From contig JAZRSV010000027.1 in assembly GCA_045651685.1 (NCBI GenBank), positions 1-64,000 on the forward strand: a DNA stretch of 64,000 nucleotides, written 5' to 3'. The position numbers and the translations under genes are program-made. Of this stretch, positions 8,965 through 16,371 are shown piece after piece; the first letter of the stretch is position 1; each line of letters opens with the position of its first letter. The notes under the pieces are model-generated. The model worked only from the letters and a program-made list of their open reading frames with translations, searched no databases and was not told the origin of the DNA. The DNA comes from CAKVLS01 sp045651685. Its GTDB lineage: Bacteria; Bacillota; Clostridia; Christensenellales; UBA1242.

Positions 8965-10393
8965 ATGGTTTACCATCCTCTTGTGTAGTTTGTGTTATTA
9001 AAACATCTGTTTCGACTTTTTCTTGAGTTTGTGGTTGTTTTGGCAAAAACTCTAATGTAGACAACTTGTCTCTGTCGATAGGTATGCGATATTGCTCGGC
9101 AATGTGTTCAAAAGTGCTGATATATCCTTGTAGGTTAGGTTGCAATGGCAAGTTTTCCATCTCTTGTCTAAACAAGTTGTACAAAACATCGCTTTCGCCT
9201 TGTATATCTGCAACACATGATGTATAAGCAGTGTGGCAAAAATAATCTGCCATAACACTTTGCAATACCTTTGACTTGTATTCGCTAGTTGCTCTAATTG
9301 TTTCTTTCATAAAGTCTGGCCATTTTAGACTATATGTTGAGCTTACTTCATAAAAAGCTCTCTCGATATCAAACTCTTGCTCTATTTGATATATAGCTTG
9401 GTATATTTCTGGGTAGGTTAGAGCATATGCTGCAAGGTCGTATTCGTAGTCTAGTTTTTTACCATTTAGCATTTTTGAGTGGCCATTAAGGTCGCCAGCC
9501 TCTAGCTTAAATGCATTGTGATAACAAAATGGGTTTTCTTCTAAATTAATATCACCAACTTTGTCGGCAGATATTTCATCTTCGCCAGTTAGTTTGCTAT
9601 ATATGTCTTGGTATCTGCAGTACATGCTGCCATCTGGCTTAAAGACATGATATGGCATGCTTAACTCCCATGCGCTACCATTGTCTATAAGTGCCCCGAC
9701 AGATAATGTCCAAGCACCTGTGTTTTCGTCTTTTTCTTGTACAAAAAATATGTTGTTGCTATGGTTGTCAGTATTGGCAACTTTCCAGCAAAAATAACTA
9801 TTAATAATCAGATCTTGTGCAATGTTGCGATCGATTCGGGTGCCGGTTGATCGCGATACATGTTTTAGTGCTGCTATGTAGTTTGGCAATGTATTGGCAG
9901 GAGAAGCCGCTGCATTGCGATTGTCGGTTAAATAGTTAAGTAGGTCTATACCTTTGATAACTCTTTGACCCGGTCTTGCAATGTTGCGAGACATACAGCC
10001 TCTTTGCAATTCTTCTGTTTCGCTCAAATATGTAGCAAGTTTATACTCGGCACAATCTATTAGTGGTACTACTACTTGGTTGCCGCTGTTGTCAGTTTTG
10101 ATACGGGTACCCATATTTTTTGCTAGGGTATAGCACAAAACTTCTGCCAAATCATCAAAACTGCCTACACTTTCTTCATAGATAAAGTGGTGTTGGCTGT
10201 GTACTGATGATGACAAATAGTAGTTGCCATCTTGTTGCTTTCTCTTAAAAAACCATTCGTCTGATATCTGATAAGATGTAGAGTGTCCATCAACAACCGG
10301 CAATTTTTTTGGATAGGTCTTGCCAGCATAGCGCGAATCTTCTCTTATTCTACCATAATCAAGGTCTTCTCTTCTGTATTTGCATATCTCCAT
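8951..10393 (-). CDS. HipA/HipT-like serine-threonine kinase
   Basis: 480 aa. Visible kinase landmarks of the HipA/CtkA fold: an ISDEWFFKRKQQDGN segment with the candidate ATP-binding Lys, an EVLCYTLAKNMG helix, a catalytic-loop motif NTDNHSNNI (D-x-H-x-x-N) near residue 214, and LIDNGSAW supplying the metal-binding Asp. It lacks the N-terminal subdomain of full HipA; that part appears to be encoded separately by the next gene. HipA-type kinases phosphorylate tRNA synthetases and arrest growth, so a toxin role is plausible but unproven. RBS GAGGTG precedes the ATG; a promoter and a perfect 12-bp palindrome sit upstream. No HipB-type HTH gene is adjacent. Confidence 0.65.
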   Translation of the reverse strand: MEICKYRREDLDYGRIREDSRYAGKTYPKKLPVVDGHSTSYQISDEWFFKRKQQDGNYYLSSSVHSQHHFIYEESVGSFDDLAEVLCYTLAKNMGTRIKTDNSGNQVVVPLIDCAEYKLATYLSETEELQRGCMSRNIARPGQRVIKGIDLLNYLTDNRNAAASPANTLPNYIAALKHVSRSTGTRIDRNIAQDLIINSYFCWKVANTDNHSNNIFFVQEKDENTGAWTLSVGALIDNGSAWELSMPYHVFKPDGSMYCRYQDIYSKLTGEDEISADKVGDINLEENPFCYHNAFKLEAGDLNGHSKMLNGKKLDYEYDLAAYALTYPEIYQAIYQIEQEFDIERAFYEVSSTYSLKWPDFMKETIRATSEYKSKVLQSVMADYFCHTAYTSCVADIQGESDVLYNLFRQEMENLPLQPNLQGYISTFEHIAEQYRIPIDRDKLSTLEFLPKQPQTQEKVETDVLITQTTQEDGKPYGVC

Positions 10394-10406
10394 AAAGCAC
10401 CTCTAT

Positions 10407-10418
10407 TACTAATTAGTA
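10407..10418. promoter_or_regulatory. perfect 12-bp palindrome at the start of the HipA-like unit
   Basis: TACTAATTAGTA reads identically on both strands and lies between the -10 box of the kinase promoter and the kinase start codon. The position fits an operator for autoregulation. A/T-rich palindromes of this size also occur by chance. Confidence 0.4.
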
Positions 10419-10446
10419 TTATAACATATACGAATAATTTTTTGAA
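10418..10446 (-). promoter_or_regulatory. promoter of the HipA-like kinase unit
   Basis: On the minus strand TATAAT (10423-10418) is preceded by a TGn extension and, 17 bp upstream, by TTCAAA (10446-10441). Confidence 0.5.
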
Positions 10447-10524
10447 TACTTTTTGCAAAAAAACTTTGTTTGGTGATATTTTTGCAAAAACAAAAATAAA
10501 TTGTTATAAAATATTCAAAAACAC

Positions 10525-10551
10525 TTGCTTTTACAAAAAAAATGTGATAAT
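10525..10551 (+). promoter_or_regulatory. promoter of tRNA-Leu
   Basis: TTGCTT at 10525-10530 and an extended -10 (TGT followed by GATAAT at 10546-10551), spacer 15 bp. It would start transcription about 14 nt before the tRNA. Confidence 0.45.
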
Positions 10552-10571
10552 GTAATAGAGTATTGAAATTT

Positions 10572-10657
10572 GCCGAAGTGGTGGAATGGCAGACGCGACG
10601 GACTCAAAATCCGTTGGTAGCAATACCGTGTGGGTTCAAGTCCCACCTTCGGCACCA
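10572..10657 (+). tRNA. tRNA-Leu (anticodon CAA)
   Basis: An 86-nt class II tRNA. Acceptor stem GCCGAAG pairs with CTTCGGC, with discriminator A and an encoded CCA end. The anticodon stem ACGGA/TCCGT encloses loop CTCAAAA, giving anticodon CAA, which reads TTG, a common Leu codon in this window. A variable arm (TGGTAGCAATACCG) and a GTGGG/CCCAC T-stem with GTTCAAGTC are present. It is transcribed alone, with a promoter and terminator. Confidence 0.97.
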
Positions 10658-10668
10658 ATATAAAAACG

Positions 10669-10698
10669 ACAAACCAAACAATTTGGTTTGTTTTTTTT
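10669..10698 (+). terminator. intrinsic terminator after tRNA-Leu
   Basis: Stem ACAAACCAAA (10669-10678) pairs with TTTGGTTTGT and is followed by a T-run. Confidence 0.85.
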
Positions 10699-10727
10699 GC
10701 TAAAAATTATGCAAAAACAAAAAGTTA

Positions 10728-10736
10728 TGCTATAAT
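10728..10736 (+). promoter_or_regulatory. extended -10 promoter
   Basis: TGC directly precedes a perfect TATAAT (10731-10736), 21 bp upstream of the membrane-protein start codon. No good -35 is seen, which is usual for extended -10 promoters. Confidence 0.5.
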
Positions 10737-10757
10737 AAAAGTATAGGAGATAAATGT

Positions 10758-11282
10758 ATGAATAAATATTCTAATATATTAAGCAAGTCTTTTAGATTTG
10801 TTTGGGGTATGTTTTGCATAATATTTGGTGTGGCTTTTATAGGTCTTGGTTTTTGGGGATCTTATGCTGTATCACCAGAATTTAGCATGATACTAATTAT
10901 AGCATTTTTGGGTGGTGGTTTTATCATAAACTATGGCGTTGGCTATGCTTTTCTTGGAGATGAGTACAGACTTTCTTCATATGTGCATGATGGCGAATCT
11001 ACCTTCGAAGTTGTCGAAACTCCAAAACTATTGGGTAGAAGAATGTGGGTTACATTTTTAGGCTCTATAGCTTATGCAGGTCTTGCAATATTTTATCTTG
11101 TAAGAACTTTGCAACTTGCAAAAATCGAAGGCGCAAATGCTGTGCTTATTGGTTGCATAATTGTTTCTGTCATTATGGCGGTTATATTCTTTTTGTTTGC
11201 AGGTAAGACAAAGATAGAGTATAACCAAATTAGCGGTGTAAAAAATGCTGATAAAAACAAAGATTTTATAAAAAAGGACTAA
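10758..11282 (+). CDS. four-helix membrane protein of unknown function
   Basis: 174 aa. Predicted membrane helices lie at about 12-34, 41-62, 97-118 and 130-150, with a short hydrophilic loop (DEYRLSSYVHDGESTFEVV) between helices 2 and 3 and a charged C-terminal tail. I recognise no family motif. RBS TAGGAG lies 8 nt before the ATG. It is a monocistronic unit with its own extended -10 promoter and terminator. Confidence 0.7.
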   Translation: MNKYSNILSKSFRFVWGMFCIIFGVAFIGLGFWGSYAVSPEFSMILIIAFLGGGFIINYGVGYAFLGDEYRLSSYVHDGESTFEVVETPKLLGRRMWVTFLGSIAYAGLAIFYLVRTLQLAKIEGANAVLIGCIIVSVIMAVIFFLFAGKTKIEYNQISGVKNADKNKDFIKKD

Positions 11283-11295
11283 TAGTAGAAAAATA

Positions 11296-11328
11296 AAAAA
11301 CTGTCTTAACTTTAAGACAGTTTTTTTT
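11296..11328. terminator. bidirectional intrinsic terminator
   Basis: A long A/T-flanked stem (AAAAACTGTCTTAA with TTAAGACAGTTTTT) lies between the convergent membrane-protein and lipoprotein genes. Confidence 0.87.
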
Positions 11329-11329
11329 G

Positions 11330-11851
11330 TTATTTAACTGGTACTTCTACTGTGCCAGACACTTTGTTAAAAACAGGTGGGGTTGGTGAAGTAGATTGAG
11401 ATAATGGTCCAGGTCTCTTAAATGTAAAATAACCAGCGCCATCAGCAGAAAGTAAATTTTCACAACCTAGATATACATTGCCAGTGCCGTTGTCTTGTTT
11501 TTTGGTGTGATAAATTGTCACATAAACATCGTGGAAAACATAACTTGCATCTTTGCTAGATGTTTCTACAACATACTCGTGGTTAACATTGTTGGTTTGA
11601 TTATATTGAGTTTTTGTAACATTAAATGAAACATTCAAATATTGAGTTATATTATCAACGGTAAGTGTTATAGTTGTAGTTTGCACAGGCTCTGGGTTGC
11701 TGTCAGGATTATTGCCTGGAGATTCTATACCTGGGGTTGTGCCTCCACCTGGTAAGTTTGGTTTGTGTGGGTCGCAACCTACCATTGCAAAGCTAAAAAC
11801 TAACAATACAAAACATGCAAGTAGAGTTGTAATTTTTTGTAATTTTTTCAT
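11330..11851 (-). CDS. putative lipoprotein
   Basis: 173 aa. A type II signal sequence (about 1-26) ends in the lipobox-like FAMVGC, so the Cys at about 26 should be lipid-modified and the protein displayed on the outer face of the membrane. A Pro/Gly/Asn-rich linker (about 28-57) precedes a beta-rich domain of about 115 residues with strands such as TTTITLTVDNITQYL and YVFHDVYVTIYH. No family is recognised. The upstream AAAGGGA could be the RBS. It is monocistronic and convergent with the upstream membrane protein. Confidence 0.75.
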   Translation of the reverse strand: MKKLQKITTLLACFVLLVFSFAMVGCDPHKPNLPGGGTTPGIESPGNNPDSNPEPVQTTTITLTVDNITQYLNVSFNVTKTQYNQTNNVNHEYVVETSSKDASYVFHDVYVTIYHTKKQDNGTGNVYLGCENLLSADGAGYFTFKRPGPLSQSTSPTPPVFNKVSGTVEVPVK

Positions 11852-11966
11852 ATCTATGTCCCTTTTTCTAGAGATTATTGTATAGCAAAATTTTTATTTT
11901 ATCAACAATTTTTAGTAAGGTTTTTTGTATATGCGCTTGTTTGATCAATATATTTGTGCCAATGGA

Positions 11967-12764
11967 CTATTTTAGTATCATTTTTAGCACTTTTAGTTGA
12001 GTTTTTGTAGGTAAAACATTAAGAAGTTTTAATTTTTTGCTTACATTTTTGCTATAGATATGTTTTGGGTGTTTTTTGTTAAGTATTTTTAATACAAGTG
12101 CGCCGATTTTTTCTGCTTTTATAGTACCGCCTTGCTCTTTATCTACTATGTGCTTAAATTTTGATATGGTGTTTTTGTAAAGGGTAGTGTTGTTATTAAG
12201 AGCTTCCATCTCTTTGGTAGAGTCTGCTATAATAGGGGTCTCTACTGCGCCTGGTCTTAATGTTATAACTGGTATATCAAGTAGTCCAAGCTCCATAGTA
12301 AGGCCTTGGGCATAAGCGTCAAGAGCTTTTTTTGATATTGCGTAAATGGCATTAAATGGCAAAATTTTGTTAGCGGCAAGCTCGCTAGTTGTTATTATTA
12401 CTTTGCCATTACCTTTTTGTACCAAGTCAAAAAACTCTTTATTAATACGATATGGACCAAATACATTGATGTCAAAAATTTTTACAAAGTCTTTTTCGCT
12501 TATCTCGATAAGAGAGTTCATCATAATGATGCCAGCAAAGTTAATTAACGCATCAAGTTTGTCAGTTTTTGACAAGACATATTCTTTTGCCTTTTTGATA
12601 CTTTCGGTTTTTGTCACATCGACTGTAAGCTGGGTTATGTTTTCTACTTCTTCTGGATTAGTTTTTATGTCACAAGAAAATACATGATATCCATTTTTTG
12701 CAAGGACAAGTGCTGTTGCTCTGCCCATACCACCGGCACTGCCAGTTATTAAAGCGTATTTCAT
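11967..12764 (-). CDS. short-chain dehydrogenase/reductase
   Basis: 265 aa, a classical SDR. The N-terminal nucleotide-binding motif TGSAGGMG (residues 7-14) matches TGxxxGxG. NFAGI takes the place of NNAG, the catalytic Ser is in ITTSELAA, and the YAISK tetrad supplies Tyr and Lys. An Asp after the second strand (CDIK) suggests an NAD preference. The substrate is unknown; the C-terminus is extended by Lys-rich residues. RBS AAGGAG precedes the ATG. It is monocistronic, with no clear terminator downstream. Confidence 0.88.
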   Translation of the reverse strand: MKYALITGSAGGMGRATALVLAKNGYHVFSCDIKTNPEEVENITQLTVDVTKTESIKKAKEYVLSKTDKLDALINFAGIIMMNSLIEISEKDFVKIFDINVFGPYRINKEFFDLVQKGNGKVIITTSELAANKILPFNAIYAISKKALDAYAQGLTMELGLLDIPVITLRPGAVETPIIADSTKEMEALNNNTTLYKNTISKFKHIVDKEQGGTIKAEKIGALVLKILNKKHPKHIYSKNVSKKLKLLNVLPTKTQLKVLKMILK

Positions 12765-12876
12765 AGATAAACTCCTTTTGATACAATAATTATAGTCTTT
12801 TTGTACTTTTTAAGTCAAACAAAACCTAACTTTAAGATATATTTTTGGTGCTATAAATCAAAACAACGGTATTTGC

Positions 12877-12906
12877 TTGAAAAACAGGTAAGTTGTTTGA
12901 TATAAT
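12877..12906 (+). promoter_or_regulatory. sigma-A promoter of the S51 peptidase gene
   Basis: TTGAAA at 12877-12882, 18-bp spacer and TATAAT at 12901-12906 with an upstream TGn. Confidence 0.65.
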
Positions 12907-12923
12907 TAATTATAGGAGAAAAT

Positions 12924-13688
12924 ATGAATAATACAGTAATACTTACAAGTTGTTTAGACTTATACTATAAAGACGAACAAAAAAATAGAATACCACATCA
13001 TTTTGGCGACAAAAATGGTATTTTGACATTGTTAAAAAACAGCATAAAAAAATACGACAACTTTTTGTTTGTCGCGAGCGTACAAGACAATGCCGAGATG
13101 ACAGATATGTATGCTAATGTGACATTTGAGTCGTTTGATATAACATTGCCTTTTAAGAATTATCAAGTGCTTGATGGCAGAACAAAGGACCAAGCAGCAC
13201 AACTTATTAGTCAGGCTGATTTTATATTTTTGTGTGGGGGACATGTGCCAACACAAAACAAGTTTTTTGCCAATATCAACTTAACTCAATTAATACAAAA
13301 TACTGATGCAGTTATATGTGGTGCTAGCGCAGGTAGTATGAACTGTGCGACAACTGTTTATTGTCCACCAGAGTTAGATGGCGAAGCTTTGGACCCTAAT
13401 TTTGAAGAATATTTTGCAGGACTTGGCCTTACAGATATCAATATATTGCCACACTTTGACACATATGACGACTTAATGTTGGACGGTAAGAGATATATAG
13501 AAGACATCATATTGCCAGACAGCTACAGGACAGATATTTTGGCAATTAACGATGGTGCATATGTAGTGGTAAAAGATGGTGTCTCAACTGCTTTTGGCGA
13601 GACTTATACTATCAAAAACGGCATAACAACACAAATATGCAAAGACGAACAAAGCCTTGTTTTGCAAGACAAAAATGCAGTACAATAA
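12924..13688 (+). CDS. peptidase S51 family protein (PepE/cyanophycinase-like)
   Basis: 254 aa. The nucleophile elbow GASAGSMN (Ser near residue 136) with ICG before it, the FLCGGHVP strand and ILPHFD (candidate His) match the S51 class of glutamine-amidotransferase-like serine peptidases, which includes dipeptidase E and cyanophycinase. The length fits the cytosolic PepE-like branch and there is no signal peptide. The likely role is cleavage of Asp-X dipeptides or similar small peptides (family-based). RBS TAGGAG lies close to the ATG. It is monocistronic, with promoter and terminator. Confidence 0.82.
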   Translation: MNNTVILTSCLDLYYKDEQKNRIPHHFGDKNGILTLLKNSIKKYDNFLFVASVQDNAEMTDMYANVTFESFDITLPFKNYQVLDGRTKDQAAQLISQADFIFLCGGHVPTQNKFFANINLTQLIQNTDAVICGASAGSMNCATTVYCPPELDGEALDPNFEEYFAGLGLTDINILPHFDTYDDLMLDGKRYIEDIILPDSYRTDILAINDGAYVVVKDGVSTAFGETYTIKNGITTQICKDEQSLVLQDKNAVQ

Positions 13689-13693
13689 CTAAT

Positions 13694-13726
13694 AAATACT
13701 ACTAAAATTTTTAGTAGTATTTTTTA
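13694..13726 (+). terminator. intrinsic terminator after the S51 peptidase gene
   Basis: A 14-bp A/T-rich stem (AAATACTACTAAAA with its complement) is followed by T-runs. Confidence 0.75.
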
Positions 13727-13732
13727 TTTTGT

Positions 13733-13762
13733 TTGACACTTTTTGTGATGTTTTGTTATAAT
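13733..13762 (+). promoter_or_regulatory. promoter of the csoR-metal ATPase operon
   Basis: Consensus TTGACA (13733-13738), 18-bp spacer and perfect TATAAT (13757-13762). Confidence 0.8.
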
Positions 13763-13776
13763 AAAGGTGTAAAAAA

Positions 13777-13800
13777 TACCACCCCCATGGGGTAGGGGTA
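13777..13800. promoter_or_regulatory. G/C-rich palindromic operator, probably for CsoR
   Basis: An interrupted inverted repeat, TACC-ACCCCC-ATGGGG-TAGGGGTA, lies just downstream of the promoter and 18 bp before the csoR start. CsoR-family regulators bind G/C-rich palindromes of this TACCCC/GGGGTA type. It stands out sharply from the A/T-rich surroundings. Confidence 0.72.
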
Positions 13801-13817
13801 AAATTGAGGTTTTTATT

Positions 13818-14078
13818 ATGACATCTCATCTAAAAAAAGATTTAACAACAAGATTAAGTAGTATCGAAGGCCACATAAAAGGCATAAAGGTTATGTTAGA
13901 AGAAGACAAAACTTGCGAAGAAGTTTTGTTGCAAATATCAGCTGTTGAGAGCGCTATTAACAAAGTTGGCAAAATAATGTTAAAAAATCACCTTAACACA
14001 TGTGTAAAAGAAGGTATCAAAAGAGGCGATACTGACATATTGGACAAGTTTAATAACATATTAGATAAATATATTTAG
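13818..14078 (+). CDS. csoR: CsoR/FrmR-family metal-sensing repressor
   Basis: 86 aa, all-helical DUF156 fold. The copper-ligand set is present: Cys33 in DKTCEE, then His58 and Cys62 in KNHLNTC (the C-H-C pattern of CsoR). CsoR releases DNA on binding Cu(I) and derepresses copper efflux genes. RBS GAGG lies 8 nt before the ATG. The P1B-type ATPase follows 21 nt downstream, and a palindromic operator lies upstream, as expected for an autoregulated copper-resistance operon. Metal identity follows from the residues and is not proven. Confidence 0.88.
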   Translation: MTSHLKKDLTTRLSSIEGHIKGIKVMLEEDKTCEEVLLQISAVESAINKVGKIMLKNHLNTCVKEGIKRGDTDILDKFNNILDKYI

Positions 14079-14099
14079 TATTATTAAAAGGGTCTTGTT

Positions 14100-16238
14100 A
14101 TGGATAATATAAAAAAAGAAGTTTGTGAAAAAGAAGAAGTATGCAACTGCCCAGCTTGCAAGGCAAAAAGAGAAAGAGAGCAACTTTTAGAAAAATTAAA
14201 AGATAATGCTACTTGCAGTTGTGGTTGTTGTAGTGAATGGTTAAAAAAAGAAACAGAAGCTACCACCTGTAGTTGTGGTTGTTGCCAGACAAAAACCAAC
14301 AAAGAAGCTCTTACATCTAGAATAGTTGCTTTGAGCATTTCGTTAGTTATGCTTGTGTTAAGCTATATCAATTTTTGGACGCTGGTTGGGCTTAAGGGTA
14401 TTAGCTTTTTGGACTTTGGCTATGTAGCTATAGTTTTGTGTGGCTATCCTATATTTTTAGGCGCTATAAAAGGTATAAAAAACAAAAAAATAACATCAAA
14501 CTTATTAGTATCAGTAGCGATAATAGCATCTGTGGTGCTTGAGATAATTAGTCTTACTACAGCAACCGAAGCTTCGCATGCTCATACATACATATTTGCG
14601 GCTGGTGAGGTTGCGTTTTTGATGGCATTGGGTGGTTTGATAGAAGCATGGACAGTCAAAAAGTCTCGTAAAGGTATTGAGCGCCTTGTTGCAATGTCTC
14701 CAAAAACTGCTAACATAAAAGTTGGTGACAATATACAAACAGTACCTATAAAAGACATTATGATAGGTGATATTGTACTCGTAAAACCAAACGAAATGAT
14801 ACCAGTAGATGGCGAAGTTATAAAAGGTACTAGCAGTATAGATCAATCTTCTGTCACTGGCGAATTTGTGCCGGTTGATGTTGGTGTTGGTAGTCAGGTA
14901 TATGGTGCCACTTGGAATAAAATGGGCGCGATAGAAATAAAAGTCACCAAACAACCTCAAGATATGACAGTAAACAAACTAATCAATCTAACTCTAGAGG
15001 CCGAAGGTCAAAGAGCGCCAATCTCTAGACTTGCAGACAAATGGGCGAGCTATATTGTGCCTAGTGCTATTATACTAGCGATTATTGTTGGCGTGGTATC
15101 TTACTTTGCATTTAGCTTGACATGGATGCAAAGTTTGATAAGAGCTGTGACTATTTTGGTAGTATTTTGCCCATGTTCACTTACACTTGCTACACCTACA
15201 GCTGTTGCTGCTGGTATAGGTAGTGGTGCTTATAATGGTATAATAATAAAAAGTGGTGATGCGCTAGAGCGACTTGCTCACATCAATGCTGTCGCTTTTG
15301 ATAAGACAGGTACGATAACAACTGGCAATGTCGAAGTAAAAAAAGTAGTGACCTTTGACTCTGACAAAAAGACTCTTATAAAGCTTGCTGCCAGTGCAGA
15401 AAAGTACAGCGAGCATCCTATAGGTAGAGCTATAGTAGAATATGCCAAAGGCAAAGTAAAACTTGTAGAACCAGTTAACACCAGATCTGATGTCGGTGTT
15501 GGTATTAGCGCAAAGGTAGATGGTAAACTTGTAAAAGTTTATAGCCTAAAACAAGCAGAACAAAAGCATAGCACTGATAAAAACTTGGCAAACTTGCAAC
15601 AATATTTGCAACAAGGTTATACAATGGTAGCAGTAGAGAGCAATTATAAACTTATCGGTGCAATATGTCTATATGACACCATAAGAGAAGATGCTGTCGA
15701 AACTATACAAAAAATAAAACAAAACAACATTAATACTATTATGCTAACTGGTGATAATATCAACTCTGCACACAACATAGCTAATATGTGTGGTATAGAG
15801 CAAATCAAAGCTAACCTTATGCCAGAAGACAAATTGGTGACTGTCTTGGACCTAAAACAACAAGGCAACAACATCTGTATGGTGGGTGATGGTGTTAATG
15901 ATGCGCCAGCACTTGCAGCGGCAGATTGTAGTATAGCAATGTCTGCTATAGGCAGTGATATCGCTATAGAGACAGCAGATGTCGCTGTTATGAATAGTGA
16001 TATAAAAAATGTATATAACACTTTGCGTCTTGCCAAAAAGACTCTAAACACTATCAAACGCAACATCTGTATTGCAATGGGCATTAATGTTGTTTCGGTT
16101 GTATTGAGCTTTTTTGGTATACTTACACCAGTCACCGGTGCTATAGTACACAACTTATGTTCGGTATTTGTAGTATTAAGCTCTGCACTTATACTTAAGA
16201 CCAAATATTTTAAGAAAAACACGCAAAATAAAAAGTAG
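14100..16238 (+). CDS. P1B-type heavy-metal (probably copper) translocating ATPase
   Basis: 712 aa. It has the full P-type core: TGE in SVTGEFVP (near 252), CPC in the metal-binding helix (356-358, CPCSLTLATP), phosphorylation motif DKTGTIT (near 401), SEHPIG (near 437) and GDGVNDAPA (near 596). No HMA domain is present; the first 62 residues instead carry CNCPAC (15-20) and two copies of CSCGCC (39-44, 57-62). The last helices read HNLCSVFVVLSSA, not the MSS pattern of canonical CopA, so specificity could differ from Cu(I). It is cotranscribed with csoR and a terminator overlaps its stop codon. Confidence 0.88.
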   Translation: MDNIKKEVCEKEEVCNCPACKAKREREQLLEKLKDNATCSCGCCSEWLKKETEATTCSCGCCQTKTNKEALTSRIVALSISLVMLVLSYINFWTLVGLKGISFLDFGYVAIVLCGYPIFLGAIKGIKNKKITSNLLVSVAIIASVVLEIISLTTATEASHAHTYIFAAGEVAFLMALGGLIEAWTVKKSRKGIERLVAMSPKTANIKVGDNIQTVPIKDIMIGDIVLVKPNEMIPVDGEVIKGTSSIDQSSVTGEFVPVDVGVGSQVYGATWNKMGAIEIKVTKQPQDMTVNKLINLTLEAEGQRAPISRLADKWASYIVPSAIILAIIVGVVSYFAFSLTWMQSLIRAVTILVVFCPCSLTLATPTAVAAGIGSGAYNGIIIKSGDALERLAHINAVAFDKTGTITTGNVEVKKVVTFDSDKKTLIKLAASAEKYSEHPIGRAIVEYAKGKVKLVEPVNTRSDVGVGISAKVDGKLVKVYSLKQAEQKHSTDKNLANLQQYLQQGYTMVAVESNYKLIGAICLYDTIREDAVETIQKIKQNNINTIMLTGDNINSAHNIANMCGIEQIKANLMPEDKLVTVLDLKQQGNNICMVGDGVNDAPALAAADCSIAMSAIGSDIAIETADVAVMNSDIKNVYNTLRLAKKTLNTIKRNICIAMGINVVSVVLSFFGILTPVTGAIVHNLCSVFVVLSSALILKTKYFKKNTQNKK

Positions 16239-16259
16239 TCACAAACGACTACTTTTTTT
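16230..16259 (+). terminator. intrinsic terminator after the metal ATPase gene
   Basis: Stem AAAGTAGTC (overlapping the TAG stop) pairs with GACTACTTT and is followed by T7. Confidence 0.85.
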
Positions 16260-16260
16260 G

Positions 16261-16290
16261 TTGAAAACAAATACTATTTTGTGGTATTAT
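16261..16290 (+). promoter_or_regulatory. promoter of polA
   Basis: TTGAAA (16261-16266), 18-bp spacer and TATTAT (16285-16290) preceded by TGG. Confidence 0.6.
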
Positions 16291-16371
16291 TAGTTTGTAT
16301 AAAGTAAATATTAAAAATATCACAAGTGCTGTTGATATTTTTTGGTCACAAATAAAAAGAAGAGGGACTTT

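Noticed and set aside
10283..10555. 90-aa plus-strand frame before tRNA-Leu
   Set aside because: It begins antisense inside the kinase gene and runs through its promoter; not a gene.
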